Counted from the stretch's first letter, positions 23,638-32,157 are shown. The stretch is 49,944 bases of DNA from an uncultured Eubacteriales bacterium (GCA_900317765.1 ONID01000013.1:1-49944), one strand, 5' to 3'. Notes: a model not told the origin generated them from the sequence alone. Numbers and translations: made by a program.

Positions 23638-25077
23638 CTATGTAGACATGCCGTCGTCTGCCGGTTCCTGGGGCTGTTTCCGGACGACGCTCTTCCCGCG
23701 CCATGTTCCGCGTTTCCAGCGTATAGCCACCACAATGCCGCGGATAATCTCGTCGGCAGCCATGGCAATCCATATTCCCACAAGTCCGAATCCGCAGACG
23801 ATGCCGAGAATGTAGCCCCCTGCGACCGTGCAGCTCCACATGGCGACAATGCCGAGATAGGTCGGAAATCTGACGTCGCCCGAAGCTTTCAGACTGTTGA
23901 TGATCACGAGGTTGCTTGTTCTGCCGAATTCAAGGAATATAGCGATGAAGAGCACACTGCGTCCGAGTGAAGTGATTTGCGATCCTATGCCGGCGATCTC
24001 TGCGTTGCCTGTAAAAAATCCAAGCGTAACAGGGCTGAGCAGGAAATTCAGACAGGCTATGCATGCCGACACCACCAGGGCGCTTCGCATGGTTTTGTTA
24101 ACGCGCCTGTAGGCGAAGTCGTAATTTTCCGCTCCCACGGCATGCCCCACAATAATGGTAGTTGCCATGGCGACCGAAAGCGAATAAAGATAGGCGAAGT
24201 TGCTCAGAATATTGGCGTAGATTTTGGTGTTGATGGCAACGATGCCGAGGGTGTTGACAAAACCCGTGACAAAGAGCTGTGAAATGTTGTACGAAATATT
24301 TTCGCCCGCGGTGGGAATGCCGAGCCGGAGCAGGGTGAACAGAATATCCCTGGGAAAAGGTCTTAAATATTTCACCGAGATATGCCCGTCGATAAACACG
24401 GCAAAGAATACAAAGGCAACGCACAGCCCGATGATGCGGCTGAATGTCGTGGACACCGCGACGCCCGATGCGCCAAGCCCGATGGCTTTGAGCGGACCGT
24501 ACAGAAAGAGGTAGTTGCCGCAGACGTTGATCACATTCATTCCCAGCGAAATGATCATGCCGAAGACCGTTCTTCCGTTGCTCTGGAAAATTCTGGACAT
24601 GGTGTCGAGAACAGCCTGAATGAAGATAAATCCTCCTACAATGCGCATATAGCTCCGCGCGTTGTCCATCATTTCGGCAGGTGTGTGGAGCAGATGCATC
24701 AGGGCATCGCTTCCGAGATAGACCACGGCACTGATGATCAGACTGAGCAACAGGTTGAATGCGATACAGACTGTATAGATCTGGCTGATCTTATCCTTTT
24801 TGCCGGCTCCCAGGTACTGCGCCACAACCACGCCGCTTGCGCTGGAAATAACGGTAAAGGCAAGCGTGAGAAAGCCGAGTATCTGGTTGGCGTTTCCGAT
24901 GGCGCCGACGGCGGTCTGATCGTATCCGCTGAGCATGAGCGTGTCGGCATAACCCAACAGCATGGATAACAACGCCTGTACAAATATCGGCCATGCCAGC
25001 TTGAATACCGATGAATGTACTACATCATCCGTGCCGGTTTTCAGTTTGACAGAAGATGAGGCACTTGGTCTGCTCAT
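23638..25077 (-). CDS. MATE family multidrug/cation exporter
   Basis: A 479-aa membrane protein with twelve predicted segments in two homologous halves, typical of MATE antiporters (NorM/DinF superfamily), which export cationic or drug-like compounds using Na+ or H+ gradients. Family-like stretches are LAWPIFVQALLSMLLGYADTLMLSG near the N-terminus (two pieces of the first helix), VVAQYLGAGKKD and the mirrored IIVGHAVGAENYDFA in the second half. An AAAGGAA site precedes the ATG. It is divergent from an AraC-type regulator 415 bp away, which may control it. The substrate cannot be inferred. Confidence 0.92.
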   Translation of the reverse strand: MSRPSASSSVKLKTGTDDVVHSSVFKLAWPIFVQALLSMLLGYADTLMLSGYDQTAVGAIGNANQILGFLTLAFTVISSASGVVVAQYLGAGKKDKISQIYTVCIAFNLLLSLIISAVVYLGSDALMHLLHTPAEMMDNARSYMRIVGGFIFIQAVLDTMSRIFQSNGRTVFGMIISLGMNVINVCGNYLFLYGPLKAIGLGASGVAVSTTFSRIIGLCVAFVFFAVFIDGHISVKYLRPFPRDILFTLLRLGIPTAGENISYNISQLFVTGFVNTLGIVAINTKIYANILSNFAYLYSLSVAMATTIIVGHAVGAENYDFAYRRVNKTMRSALVVSACIACLNFLLSPVTLGFFTGNAEIAGIGSQITSLGRSVLFIAIFLEFGRTSNLVIINSLKASGDVRFPTYLGIVAMWSCTVAGGYILGIVCGFGLVGIWIAMAADEIIRGIVVAIRWKRGTWRGKSVVRKQPQEPADDGMST

Positions 25078-25175
25078 GTAAAATTGTTCCTTTCGTTAAG
25101 AAAAGCAGAGGAAAGTCGATTGGATATAACATATAAAAATATTAATAAAACGGAAAGAAAATTTATCCAAAACTA

Positions 25176-25204
25176 TTGACTTCATCCTACGATAATATTA
25201 TAAT
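25176..25204 (+). promoter_or_regulatory. sigma-A promoter of the AraC regulator
   Basis: TTGACT (25176-25181), 17 bp, TATAAT (25199-25204). It implies a 5' leader of about 280 nt before the araC-type start codon. Confidence 0.78.
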
Positions 25205-25492
25205 CTTTTTAGGATGGTATACAAGCAGTATTTTTTCTGATTATTGCATTATCCGACAGAGATAGGAATGCGTGATTGTCTTTTTCTGTCCGTTGTCGCT
25301 TGGAATGATTGCTCGATTACCGGAAAATGCCGCGTTTTTTCTGATTTATTAAACACTTAGATGCTTTTATGATGAAATTGTTAATTAATACCGTCAAAAT
25401 GACCGATATGGCTGTTATTGGCTGTTGACTTTTCCGAAAGGCAGTATTTTTCAACCTTGCACTATATTGGCATGTGTGAAGGAGGTAAGCTT
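25205..25492 (+). other. long AT-rich leader between MATE and AraC genes
   Basis: No gene is supported in this stretch. Weak short inverted words and T-runs occur (25330-25345), but I find no riboswitch family, no convincing terminator and no second good promoter. Part of the frame near 25418 is open into the regulator but lacks a ribosome site. MATE control sites may lie in the adjoining 25078-25175 region. Confidence 0.4.
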
Positions 25493-26380
25493 ATGTATCC
25501 CGCTGATAAGGAAATATCGGGCTATGTGGAAAAAAAGAGGCACGGCGATGTGCTTCTGCCCTTTGTGATTTACGGCACGATGATGCCGACGCTGTTTTCA
25601 TCCTTTCCTCTTCACTGTCACGAGGAGGTAGAGGTGGTGCTCAATGACTGCGGCAGATGCAGGTATACCGTGTCCGGAGAGAATATCGATCTTGAATTCG
25701 GCGATATGATTGTCATCATGCCGTGGGTGCTGCACTCTTTCCGGCTGGTGGAAGAAGAGGATTATTTTCTCGCTGCGACTTATCTCTTTTCACTTGACAT
25801 GATCACCAATCACACGGTGGACGTCTGCGCGTCGAAGTATTTTCTGCCGATGCTTGGCCGCAAATGCAACGATTACTGCGTCATCCGGTATCATTCCGAA
25901 CATTATGATGAATTCAGACCGATTGCCGTGCAATTGTTTGACACATATTTTGATCATGATCAGTTCTTTGAGCTGAAGCTGAAAAGCCTGATCAACGACC
26001 TGATGTTCAAACTGCTGCGCTACGGATACATCGAGATAAAATCCGAAACGCCCGAAGGCAACGACGTCCGTATTGTGCGGAAAGTGGTGGATTATATTTC
26101 GGAGAATTACATGGAGAATATCACGCTTGCCGGGCTTGCCCAGCTGGTCAATCTCAGTGAGACGGGACTGTCGCGTCTTTTCAGAAATATCACCGGCATG
26201 TCGTGCATTGATTATGTCATAGAATACCGTATGACCAAGGCCATGGGAATGCTGCGTTCCACCGACAAGCCGATTATTGAAGTGGCCTATGAAACAGGCT
26301 TCAACAATATCTCCTATTTCAACCGCACGTTCAAAAAGCACTGCAACCAGACACCTTCGGAATTCCGGAAGTACAAATAA
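25493..26380 (+). CDS. AraC-family transcriptional regulator
   Basis: A 295-aa regulator with an N-terminal cupin-like sensing domain (about 30-120; HCHEEVEVVL and GDMIVIMPWVLHSF are its beta-barrel signatures). The two C-terminal helix-turn-helix units (about 195-295) contain ITLAGLAQLVNLSETGLSRL and the family signature IEVAYETGFNNISYFNRTFK. Cupin AraC proteins generally sense small carbohydrates or related ligands and activate neighbouring genes. The ATG at 25493 is chosen because it has the ideal site AAGGAGG seven bases upstream. It is divergent from the MATE exporter and convergent with the L,D-transpeptidase gene, with a shared terminator. Confidence 0.92.
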   Translation: MYPADKEISGYVEKKRHGDVLLPFVIYGTMMPTLFSSFPLHCHEEVEVVLNDCGRCRYTVSGENIDLEFGDMIVIMPWVLHSFRLVEEEDYFLAATYLFSLDMITNHTVDVCASKYFLPMLGRKCNDYCVIRYHSEHYDEFRPIAVQLFDTYFDHDQFFELKLKSLINDLMFKLLRYGYIEIKSETPEGNDVRIVRKVVDYISENYMENITLAGLAQLVNLSETGLSRLFRNITGMSCIDYVIEYRMTKAMGMLRSTDKPIIEVAYETGFNNISYFNRTFKKHCNQTPSEFRKYK

Positions 26381-26390
26381 CGCAATATGA

Positions 26391-26431
26391 AAAGCCTCTC
26401 TGCATAATTCCTGAATGTGCAGAGAGGCTTT
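26391..26431. terminator. bidirectional terminator between AraC and L,D-transpeptidase genes
   Basis: A perfect 14-bp stem (26391-26404 with 26418-26431) sits between two convergent stops and contains A3/T3 at its base. Confidence 0.8.
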
Positions 26432-26436
26432 GACTG

Positions 26437-27321
26437 TCATGAAATGAATTGGTTGGGATTCCATATTTCCGCGCTGTACTTGATCTTGTCCAGTCCTCGG
26501 TTGTCTACCAGATACCCTTCGGTTTCCGGCGTTTCCTCGGTGTACTGCGGGTGATAATTGGGATTATTCGGGTCCGGGTCGGTGGGATCCCAGCCGGAGG
26601 CGTCAGGCTTAGGCACCTGTTCCTTGAGCGCCTGCGTGAGAGAGGGATTCTTTTTGTTTTCGGTGATATGCACCGTTGTGCCTGCCTTGCAGTTTTCGCT
26701 TATCCATTTGGCGTTTTCCACCGTCAGACGGATGCAGCCGCCGGAATCCGGTGTGCCGAGCATGGCAAAGCGTTTCTGATCGAGCGCGCTCTTTTTGGTG
26801 TCGCTGTAGGGAACCGAGTGGAAAAGGAAATGCCCGGTTATCTGTGTCGCGTACTGTGCATACAACGGTGCGCCGTGGCTCATCATGGTTCGCCAGACGT
26901 TTTTTGAAGTGGTGCGGTCCGCTTTGAGTTTCCAGTATCCGGCAGGGAATTTCTTCGGGTTCTGCGCGGTGGAGCAAAGCATCACCCTTACCGGCTTGTC
27001 GTATTTGCCGCTGGAGCTGGTGGTAAATACCGTGATGACCTGATTGGTCTTGTCCACTTCAATGAAGTAGGGAAAGTCGGGATATTTCAGCTTCCCGTCG
27101 GAGGGAGCTGCCTTTTCGGTGTCGGAACCGCTTTCCACCGGAATGTCGTTGTACATGAGATTTGTCTGACTGACCGTGTATTTTGCGAGATGGTTCATGT
27201 CGATTTGGGTTCCGTTTCCGAACGGGTTGGAGAAATAACTGGTCACAAACGCGTTGATGATCAGAAGCAGAATGATTCCCGCCAATGCGGAGTATATTCT
27301 TACGGATAATTTGCTGTTCAA
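26437..27321 (-). CDS. L,D-transpeptidase (YkuD domain), membrane-anchored
   Basis: A 294-aa protein with a signal-anchor helix near the N-terminus (about 8-30), then a YkuD catalytic domain (about 85-225). The nucleophile Cys196 sits in SGGCIRL, preceded by the His of FLFHSVP; both are required in this family. It should form 3-3 cross-links or attach ligands to diaminopimelate in peptidoglycan, matching the meso-DAP type predicted from MurE. The last 65 residues are a Pro/Asp/Asn-rich tail (DPTDPDPNNPNYHP), probably a flexible wall spacer. The start is placed at TTG 27319-27321, seven bases after GGGGG. An in-frame ATG at 27342 lies at or before the expected transcription start. Confidence 0.88.
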   Translation of the reverse strand: MNSKLSVRIYSALAGIILLLIINAFVTSYFSNPFGNGTQIDMNHLAKYTVSQTNLMYNDIPVESGSDTEKAAPSDGKLKYPDFPYFIEVDKTNQVITVFTTSSSGKYDKPVRVMLCSTAQNPKKFPAGYWKLKADRTTSKNVWRTMMSHGAPLYAQYATQITGHFLFHSVPYSDTKKSALDQKRFAMLGTPDSGGCIRLTVENAKWISENCKAGTTVHITENKKNPSLTQALKEQVPKPDASGWDPTDPDPNNPNYHPQYTEETPETEGYLVDNRGLDKIKYSAEIWNPNQFIS

Positions 27322-27344
27322 GCTCGTTCCCCCTTTTATCATCT

Positions 27345-27373
27345 ATTTTATTATTATAAAAACGGGATGTCAA
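27345..27373 (-). promoter_or_regulatory. sigma-A promoter of the L,D-transpeptidase gene
   Basis: TTGACA (27368-27373) and TAAAAT (27345-27350) on the minus strand are 17 bp apart. Initiation near 27338 rules out the upstream ATG. Confidence 0.75.
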
Positions 27374-27414
27374 TAACGCCTGCTGAAATTTCAACATTAT
27401 TTAATAATTTCCTG

Positions 27415-27443
27415 TTGGTTTTTCCCGTCGCAGGTGATAAAAT
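27415..27443 (+). promoter_or_regulatory. sigma-A promoter of uvrC
   Basis: TTGGTT (27415-27420), 17 bp, TAAAAT (27438-27443), divergent from the L,D-transpeptidase promoter. Confidence 0.65.
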
Positions 27444-27489
27444 AATATTCGACGGAATCTTCGAGGGGAAAAAGGGAGGGACAGTTGCC

Positions 27490-29358
27490 ATGACCGTTTA
27501 TTACGAAAATCCCAACCTGAGTGAGCTGCGGCGCAAATCCATGAAACTGCCGCTGCTGCCGGGTGTGTATATCATGCACGACAAGCATGACAAAATCATA
27601 TACATCGGCAAGGCGAAGGCTCTGAAAAACCGCGTCAGCCAGTATTTCGGCTCACAGGAGGGTCATTCCGAGAAGGTTCGCCGCATGGTGGAGAATGTCG
27701 ATCATTTTGAATATATCATCACCGACACGGAATATGAAGCGCTGGTGCTGGAATGCAGTCTGATAAAGCTGCACAAGCCCAAGTACAATATCCTTCTGAA
27801 GGACGACAAGGGATACCATTACATCAAAATAACGGCGGAGGAATATCCCAGGATAGTCGAGGCGAAAAAAGCCGAGGACGACGGAGCGGAATATTTAGGC
27901 CCCTATACCGGCAGCTTTGCGGTGAGACAGTCGGTTGACGAGGCATGCAAGATATTCAAGATACCCACCTGTCGGCGGAGCTTTCCGCGTGACATCGGCA
28001 AGGGAAGAGCCTGTCTGAATTATTCCATCGGTCTGTGCCTTGCCCCGTGCAGGGGAAGACTGAAAAAGGAGATTTACGACGAGGCGATCAGCGAAGCGCG
28101 GGATTTCCTCAAGGGCGGAACGAATACCTCTGTCGCACGGCTCACCGAGCGGATGAACGAATGTGCCGAACGTTTGGAATTCGAAAAGGCCGCCAGATTA
28201 CGCGACAGAATCAACGCGCTCAAAAAAATGAGCGAGAAGCAGAAGGTCATCATGACTTCCGTAGAGGAGCAGGACGTCATCGCCCTTGCGCAGGGTGCGG
28301 GAAGCACATGCTTTGAGGTGTTCCGGTTCAAGGGCGGAAGGCTGATCGACCGGGAACAGTTCCTGATCGACGATACCATCGGCGAACTGAGTCTGTGCCG
28401 TTCGGAATTCATCAAGCAGTATTACTCCATGCGGGAAGTGCCTCCGAGAGTGACGGTTGACGGAGAGATTGAGGATGCCGCACTTCTGGAACAGATGCTC
28501 ACGGAAAAATTGGCGGACAGTCACGGCAGAAAGGTTCGCATAACCGTTCCGCAGAAGGGAGAGCAGCAGCATATCGTTGAAATGTGCCGCCAGAACGCCG
28601 CGGAATATCTTGCGCAGGCAAAGGGAAGAACAGGGGAGATAACAGCCGCCGTCGATGAACTGGGCAGACTTCTCGGGATGGATTCTCCCCCCGAATACAT
28701 CGAATCATACGACATTTCCAACACACAGGGAGAGGATAACGTCGCCGGCATGGTGGTTTTTGAAAACGGAAAACCGCTGAAATCCGCCTACCGAAGATTC
28801 AAAATCAAAACGGTGGAGGGACAGGACGACTACGGTTCCATGCGGGAGGTGATCACCAGGCGACTGCTGGAATACAACGAGCACAAGGAAGAAGGCAAGG
28901 GCTTCGGAAGGCTGCCCGATTTGATTCTTCTGGACGGCGGCGAGGGACATGTCAACGCCATCCGACCGCTGATCGAAGCCTCCGGGCATCCGATTGCGCT
29001 CTTCGGTATGGTCAAGGACAGCAAGCACAAGACCCGCGCCATCGCCGCCGGCGGTCGGGAGATTTCTCTCACCCGCAGCAGGGCTGCATTCACACTTGTT
29101 TCGACCATACAGGACGAAGTGCACCGCTTCGCCATTACCTATCATCACGCGAGCCACGGAAAATCGGTCATTCGCAGCAGCCTCACCGAGATCGAGGGCA
29201 TCGGTCCTGCCCGGGCCAAGGAACTGCTCAAGGCGTTCAAGAAGATTTCCGCGGTGTATGACGCTTCGGTCGAGGAACTGTGTCAGGTCAAGGGGATGAA
29301 CCGCACGGCAGCCGAGAACATCAAAGCCCGGAAGAAGAAAAAGAGCGCGGAGGAATGA
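27490..29358 (+). CDS. uvrC: UvrABC excinuclease subunit C
   Basis: A 622-aa nucleotide-excision repair nuclease that makes the 3' and 5' cuts around UvrB-bound DNA lesions. The GIY-YIG domain is at the N-terminus (GVY at 25-27, YIG at 38-40). A cysteine cluster region (CKIFKIPTCRR, CLNYSIGLCLAPC) follows, then the UVR motif (LEFEKAARLRDRI, about 220-232). The RNase H-like second nuclease domain has ESYDISNTQGED and LILLDGGEGHV. The C-terminal helix-hairpin-helix pair contains IEGIGPARAKELL. The ATG at 27490 follows AGGGAGG by about 10 bases. It is a single-gene unit with its own promoter. Confidence 0.95.
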   Translation: MTVYYENPNLSELRRKSMKLPLLPGVYIMHDKHDKIIYIGKAKALKNRVSQYFGSQEGHSEKVRRMVENVDHFEYIITDTEYEALVLECSLIKLHKPKYNILLKDDKGYHYIKITAEEYPRIVEAKKAEDDGAEYLGPYTGSFAVRQSVDEACKIFKIPTCRRSFPRDIGKGRACLNYSIGLCLAPCRGRLKKEIYDEAISEARDFLKGGTNTSVARLTERMNECAERLEFEKAARLRDRINALKKMSEKQKVIMTSVEEQDVIALAQGAGSTCFEVFRFKGGRLIDREQFLIDDTIGELSLCRSEFIKQYYSMREVPPRVTVDGEIEDAALLEQMLTEKLADSHGRKVRITVPQKGEQQHIVEMCRQNAAEYLAQAKGRTGEITAAVDELGRLLGMDSPPEYIESYDISNTQGEDNVAGMVVFENGKPLKSAYRRFKIKTVEGQDDYGSMREVITRRLLEYNEHKEEGKGFGRLPDLILLDGGEGHVNAIRPLIEASGHPIALFGMVKDSKHKTRAIAAGGREISLTRSRAAFTLVSTIQDEVHRFAITYHHASHGKSVIRSSLTEIEGIGPARAKELLKAFKKISAVYDASVEELCQVKGMNRTAAENIKARKKKKSAEE

Positions 29359-29480
29359 CGAGTTTATATGAAAAGAGTATGTTTGTGAGATGTGTCAAAA
29401 AGCAATGAGTGTTTTTGGCAAATTATTTCGCGCTGACATATTACACTTTTGTAAGTTTCGACATATTTGTTGCAAAATAC

Positions 29481-29509
29481 TTTACAGCGGATAAAAAATG
29501 CTGTATAAT
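29481..29509 (+). promoter_or_regulatory. sigma-A promoter of rsmD-coaD
   Basis: TTTACA (29481-29486), 17 bp, TATAAT (29504-29509). Two Spo0A-box-like words lie upstream: TGTCAAA (29393-29399) and TGTCGAA on the minus strand (29457-29463). Confidence 0.75.
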
Positions 29510-29567
29510 AATTTGGAAAAGCTGCTAAACAGCTTGGTAAATTGTTTTGGCGAAAGGATTGCTGCCG

Positions 29568-30146
29568 ATGAGAGTGATTACAGGCACCGCAAGAGGCAGA
29601 CGTCTCACTACTTTGGAGGGCAACGACGTTCGCCCCACTACCGACCGCGTCAAGGAAGCGATTTTCAGTGTCATTCAGTTTGACATAGAAGGAAGAAGAA
29701 TCCTCGATCTCTTTGCCGGAAGCGGTCAGATGGGCATCGAGGCTCTCAGCCGCGGCGCGTCGGAAGCGGTCTTTGTGGACAGCTCACACGATTCCATTGC
29801 CGTTGTCAGGGAAAATCTGCGTACATGCGGTCTGAACGGTGCGGCAGTGGTCGTTCAGGGAGACGCGCATGCATACCTTGCTCCGCGGGCGGGACGGATG
29901 GAATTTGACTACGCGTTTCTTGATCCGCCTTACGGCAAGGGCATTTTGCAGTCGGTGCTTCCGGCAGTCGCTTCGGTGATGAAGCCGGGAGGAGCGATTA
30001 TTTGCGAATCTCCTGTCCACGAGGAGCTTCCGGATTCCGTCGGAGCTTATGCCATGAACCGTCAGTACCGCTACGGCAAGATCAAGGTGACGTTTTATCG
30101 TGTCCCCGAAGAGGGAGAAGATTCGGACAGGGGAGATGACGAGTGA
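29568..30146 (+). CDS. rsmD: 16S rRNA (guanine-966-N2)-methyltransferase
   Basis: A 192-aa Rossmann-fold methyltransferase that modifies G966 of 16S rRNA using SAM. It shows the family start RVITGTARGRRL, the conserved RPTTDRVKEAIFSV block, the SAM loop DLFAGSGQMGIEAL (47-60) and the catalytic DPPY tetrapeptide (119-122). The start at 29568 follows GAAAGGA by nine bases; an in-frame ATG 21 bases earlier lacks a site. It overlaps coaD by four bases, the usual pairing of these two genes across Firmicutes. Confidence 0.95.
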   Translation: MRVITGTARGRRLTTLEGNDVRPTTDRVKEAIFSVIQFDIEGRRILDLFAGSGQMGIEALSRGASEAVFVDSSHDSIAVVRENLRTCGLNGAAVVVQGDAHAYLAPRAGRMEFDYAFLDPPYGKGILQSVLPAVASVMKPGGAIICESPVHEELPDSVGAYAMNRQYRYGKIKVTFYRVPEEGEDSDRGDDE

Positions 30147-30634
30147 AAATCGCTGTTTGTCCCGGCAGCTTTGATCCCATCACGCTGGGACATCTGGACA
30201 TTATTCAGAGAGCGGCTCTCATGTTTGACAAGGTGATCGTCGCCGTGCTGGTCAATCCCGGTAAGAATCCTTCCTTTACCGCCGAGGAGAGACTTGACAT
30301 GATACGGCGTGCCGTTGCGGACATTCCCAACGTGGAAGCGGAATGTTTCGACGGTCTGCTTGCCGAGTATGTGAGTATGCGGAATGCACATACTATTGTA
30401 AAGGGACTGCGTGCAGTTACCGACTTCGAGTATGAATTCCAGATGGCGCTCATCAACCGCAAACTCAATCCCGATGCCGACACGGTGTTTCTCACCACCA
30501 GCTCGCAGCACATGTATCTTTCTTCGAGCATGGTCAAGTCGATCGCACAGTTCGGAGGGGATATTTCGGATTTTGTTCCGGCATGCATATGCGACCAGAT
30601 CAGCGAGCGGCTTTCAAAGCGGGATGAGGAATGA
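30143..30634 (+). CDS. coaD: phosphopantetheine adenylyltransferase
   Basis: A 163-aa nucleotidyltransferase that converts 4'-phosphopantetheine and ATP to dephospho-CoA, the penultimate step of CoA synthesis. It has CPGSFDPITLGHLDII with the T/HxGH motif TLGH (14-17), the KGLRAVTDFEYEFQMA substrate region, and the late SSSMVKSIA stretch that corresponds to the ISSTx(R/K) motif. The start is GTG, overlapping the rsmD stop by four bases (GTGA), so it is translationally coupled. Confidence 0.96.
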   Translation: MKIAVCPGSFDPITLGHLDIIQRAALMFDKVIVAVLVNPGKNPSFTAEERLDMIRRAVADIPNVEAECFDGLLAEYVSMRNAHTIVKGLRAVTDFEYEFQMALINRKLNPDADTVFLTTSSQHMYLSSSMVKSIAQFGGDISDFVPACICDQISERLSKRDEE

Positions 30635-30693
30635 TACCCGGAAGATTATTTTATTGCATGAAAAATCATTATTATAAAAGGAGATAATTTATC

Positions 30694-31218
30694 ATGAGAA
30701 GTATAGAAGAACTGCTTGCAAGCATTGACGACATAATGGACAGAGCCAAGGCTGTGCCCTTCAGCTCCGACAAGTGCATAGTCGACGCGAGAGAACTCAA
30801 TTCCGTTCTTGACGAGATCAGAATGAACCTCCCGCAGGAGATCCGCCAGTCCAAGGCAGTCATGACCGACCGCGACAATATCATCGCCGGCGCCACCAAA
30901 GAGGCTGATGAGATCACCAGCAAGGCACAGGAGAGAGCCAGAGCACTGGTCAACCAGGAGGCTATCTTCAAGGAGGCAAAGGAGAAGGCGGAGAAGATCA
31001 TTACCGCCGCCGAGGAGCAGGCCAATGAGATTCTCAGAGGCGCATTCACCTTTTCCGACAACATCCTGCTCGATACCGAGAACGCTGTCAACCAGAACCT
31101 TGAGACCGTCAGACAGGCTCGCAAGAACCTTCGCACGGCAGTCAAGACCAGAGCAGCCGCCAACAGAGCAAGACGCGCGGAGAACGGCGATCAGCCCTCC
31201 GATTCCGAGCAGGAGTAA
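30694..31218 (+). CDS. coiled-coil protein of the ATPase-subunit-H/DivIVA-like type
   Basis: A 174-aa soluble, highly helical protein. Residues 1-55 resemble the short N-terminus common to Clostridia proteins beside coaD, and 65-150 form a charged Ala/Glu/Lys/Arg coiled coil (ATKEADEITSKAQERARALV, then a further AEKIITAAEEQANEIL stretch). Annotators often call such proteins 'ATPase' or 'V-type ATPase subunit H' on coiled-coil similarity alone; I see no nucleotide-binding motif. The stretch could equally be a DivIVA-related scaffold. It is downstream of rsmD-coaD by 59 bp with an AAAGGAG site and precedes a strong terminator. Function unknown. Confidence 0.75.
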   Translation: MRSIEELLASIDDIMDRAKAVPFSSDKCIVDARELNSVLDEIRMNLPQEIRQSKAVMTDRDNIIAGATKEADEITSKAQERARALVNQEAIFKEAKEKAEKIITAAEEQANEILRGAFTFSDNILLDTENAVNQNLETVRQARKNLRTAVKTRAAANRARRAENGDQPSDSEQE

Positions 31219-31261
31219 TCTCGCGCTGCACGCGGTTACATATGTTTAGTTGAAAAGACAA

Positions 31262-31318
31262 GCCGCCCGTGCTGATCCTGGTTCCAACCGGATCAGCACG
31301 GGCGGCATTATTTTTTTT
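31262..31318 (+). terminator. strong rho-independent terminator
   Basis: A perfect 17-bp GC-rich stem (31262-31278 with 31290-31306) is followed by an eight-T run, separating the coaD unit from the division cluster. Confidence 0.92.
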
Positions 31319-31398
31319 GCGATTTTAAATTATTTATTGAATTCTTTTTATCAAAAACGGAACAGTAAAATTATTTTGGGGAAAAATCAATAAATAGA

Positions 31399-31427
31399 TT
31401 GACATTTAATTAGAATGACCGTATAAT
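31399..31427 (+). promoter_or_regulatory. perfect-consensus promoter of the division and cell-wall cluster
   Basis: TTGACA (31399-31404), 17 bp, TATAAT (31422-31427): full match to the sigma-A consensus, with the start expected near 31434, about 280 nt before mraZ. Confidence 0.9.
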
Positions 31428-31434
31428 TAAAATC

Positions 31435-31497
31435 AAGGTGGGGACTCGGAACATAAAAGTGGAACCTCAAACAATAAATGTGGGAGAATTTCGGGTC
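31435..31497 (+). promoter_or_regulatory. three 21-bp-phased MraZ-box-like repeats
   Basis: Three tandem 21-bp units begin at 31435, 31456 and 31477 with AAGGTGGGG, AAAGTGGAA and AATGTGGGA. The TGG word recurs exactly at 31439, 31460 and 31481. MraZ is known to bind short TGGG-type direct repeats in the 5' region of its own operon, so these are the likely autoregulatory operator, placed from +1 downward. Confidence 0.65.
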
Positions 31498-31626
31498 GAA
31501 AAAACCGGAGACTCACGAAATGTGAATCAATTCACATACTCGCTTGTCATCCGTCAGGCTTGTTTATTTTCGCACACGCTTTTGTTTTCCCTTTGATTAT
31601 ACCTTATTTTTCCCCATTTGTCAAAT

Positions 31627-31662
31627 GAATATGCAGTGCTGCTGCAGAATATTCCGATTTTT
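31627..31662 (+). terminator. possible attenuator hairpin in the mraZ leader
   Basis: GAATATGCAG (31627-31636) pairs with CTGC..ATATTC (31642-31654, three-base bulge), followed by a run of six T at 31657-31662. It lies 52 bases before the mraZ start. Confidence 0.4.
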
Positions 31663-31713
31663 TCAATCAGGTTTTCAGGGACAGGGAGTTTTGCGCAAAG
31701 GAGGGCGGATCGG

Positions 31714-32133
31714 ATGCTAATCGGCAATGCAGTACATAATCTTGATACGAAGGGCCGAATAGTGATTCCCGCAAGATACCGGGACGATTTCGGTTCGTCG
31801 GTTTTTGCGCTTTACGGCGTGAAAGGATGCATCAGGCTTTACTCTTATGATGAGTTTATGAAGGTCACGGAAAAGGTGATCAACGGCGACATCAGCATGG
31901 ATGCCTTCAAACGCAAGATTTTAGGTTCGGTGGAGAATGTTTCTTTTGACGCACAGGGGCGTATTCTGCTCTCGGAGAATCTCAGAAAGAAAGCCGGCAT
32001 TACCGATAAGGTGCACATGGTGGGCATGTTCAACTGGCTGGAACTCTGGAATGAGGAACGTCTTGCGGCGACGGAAGAGGAACTTTCAACCGAGGAAGAA
32101 ATAAAATGCATGGTTGAGCTTGGACTCGCCTGA
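31714..32133 (+). CDS. mraZ: transcriptional regulator MraZ
   Basis: A 139-aa AbrB-like DNA-binding protein, the usual first gene and repressor of the division and cell-wall cluster. It has two tandem half-domains, each ending in the DXXGR-type motif: LDTKGRIVIPARYR near residue 10 and FDAQGRILLSENLR near 73. The start at 31714 has AAGGAGG 9 bases upstream; the frame is open earlier but without a site. Its probable operator is the phased repeat array in its own leader. The next gene, rsmH, follows after 24 bases. Confidence 0.94.
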   Translation: MLIGNAVHNLDTKGRIVIPARYRDDFGSSVFALYGVKGCIRLYSYDEFMKVTEKVINGDISMDAFKRKILGSVENVSFDAQGRILLSENLRKKAGITDKVHMVGMFNWLELWNEERLAATEEELSTEEEIKCMVELGLA

Positions 32134-32157
32134 TGTACGGAAGGCGAGGTGCCCGGT

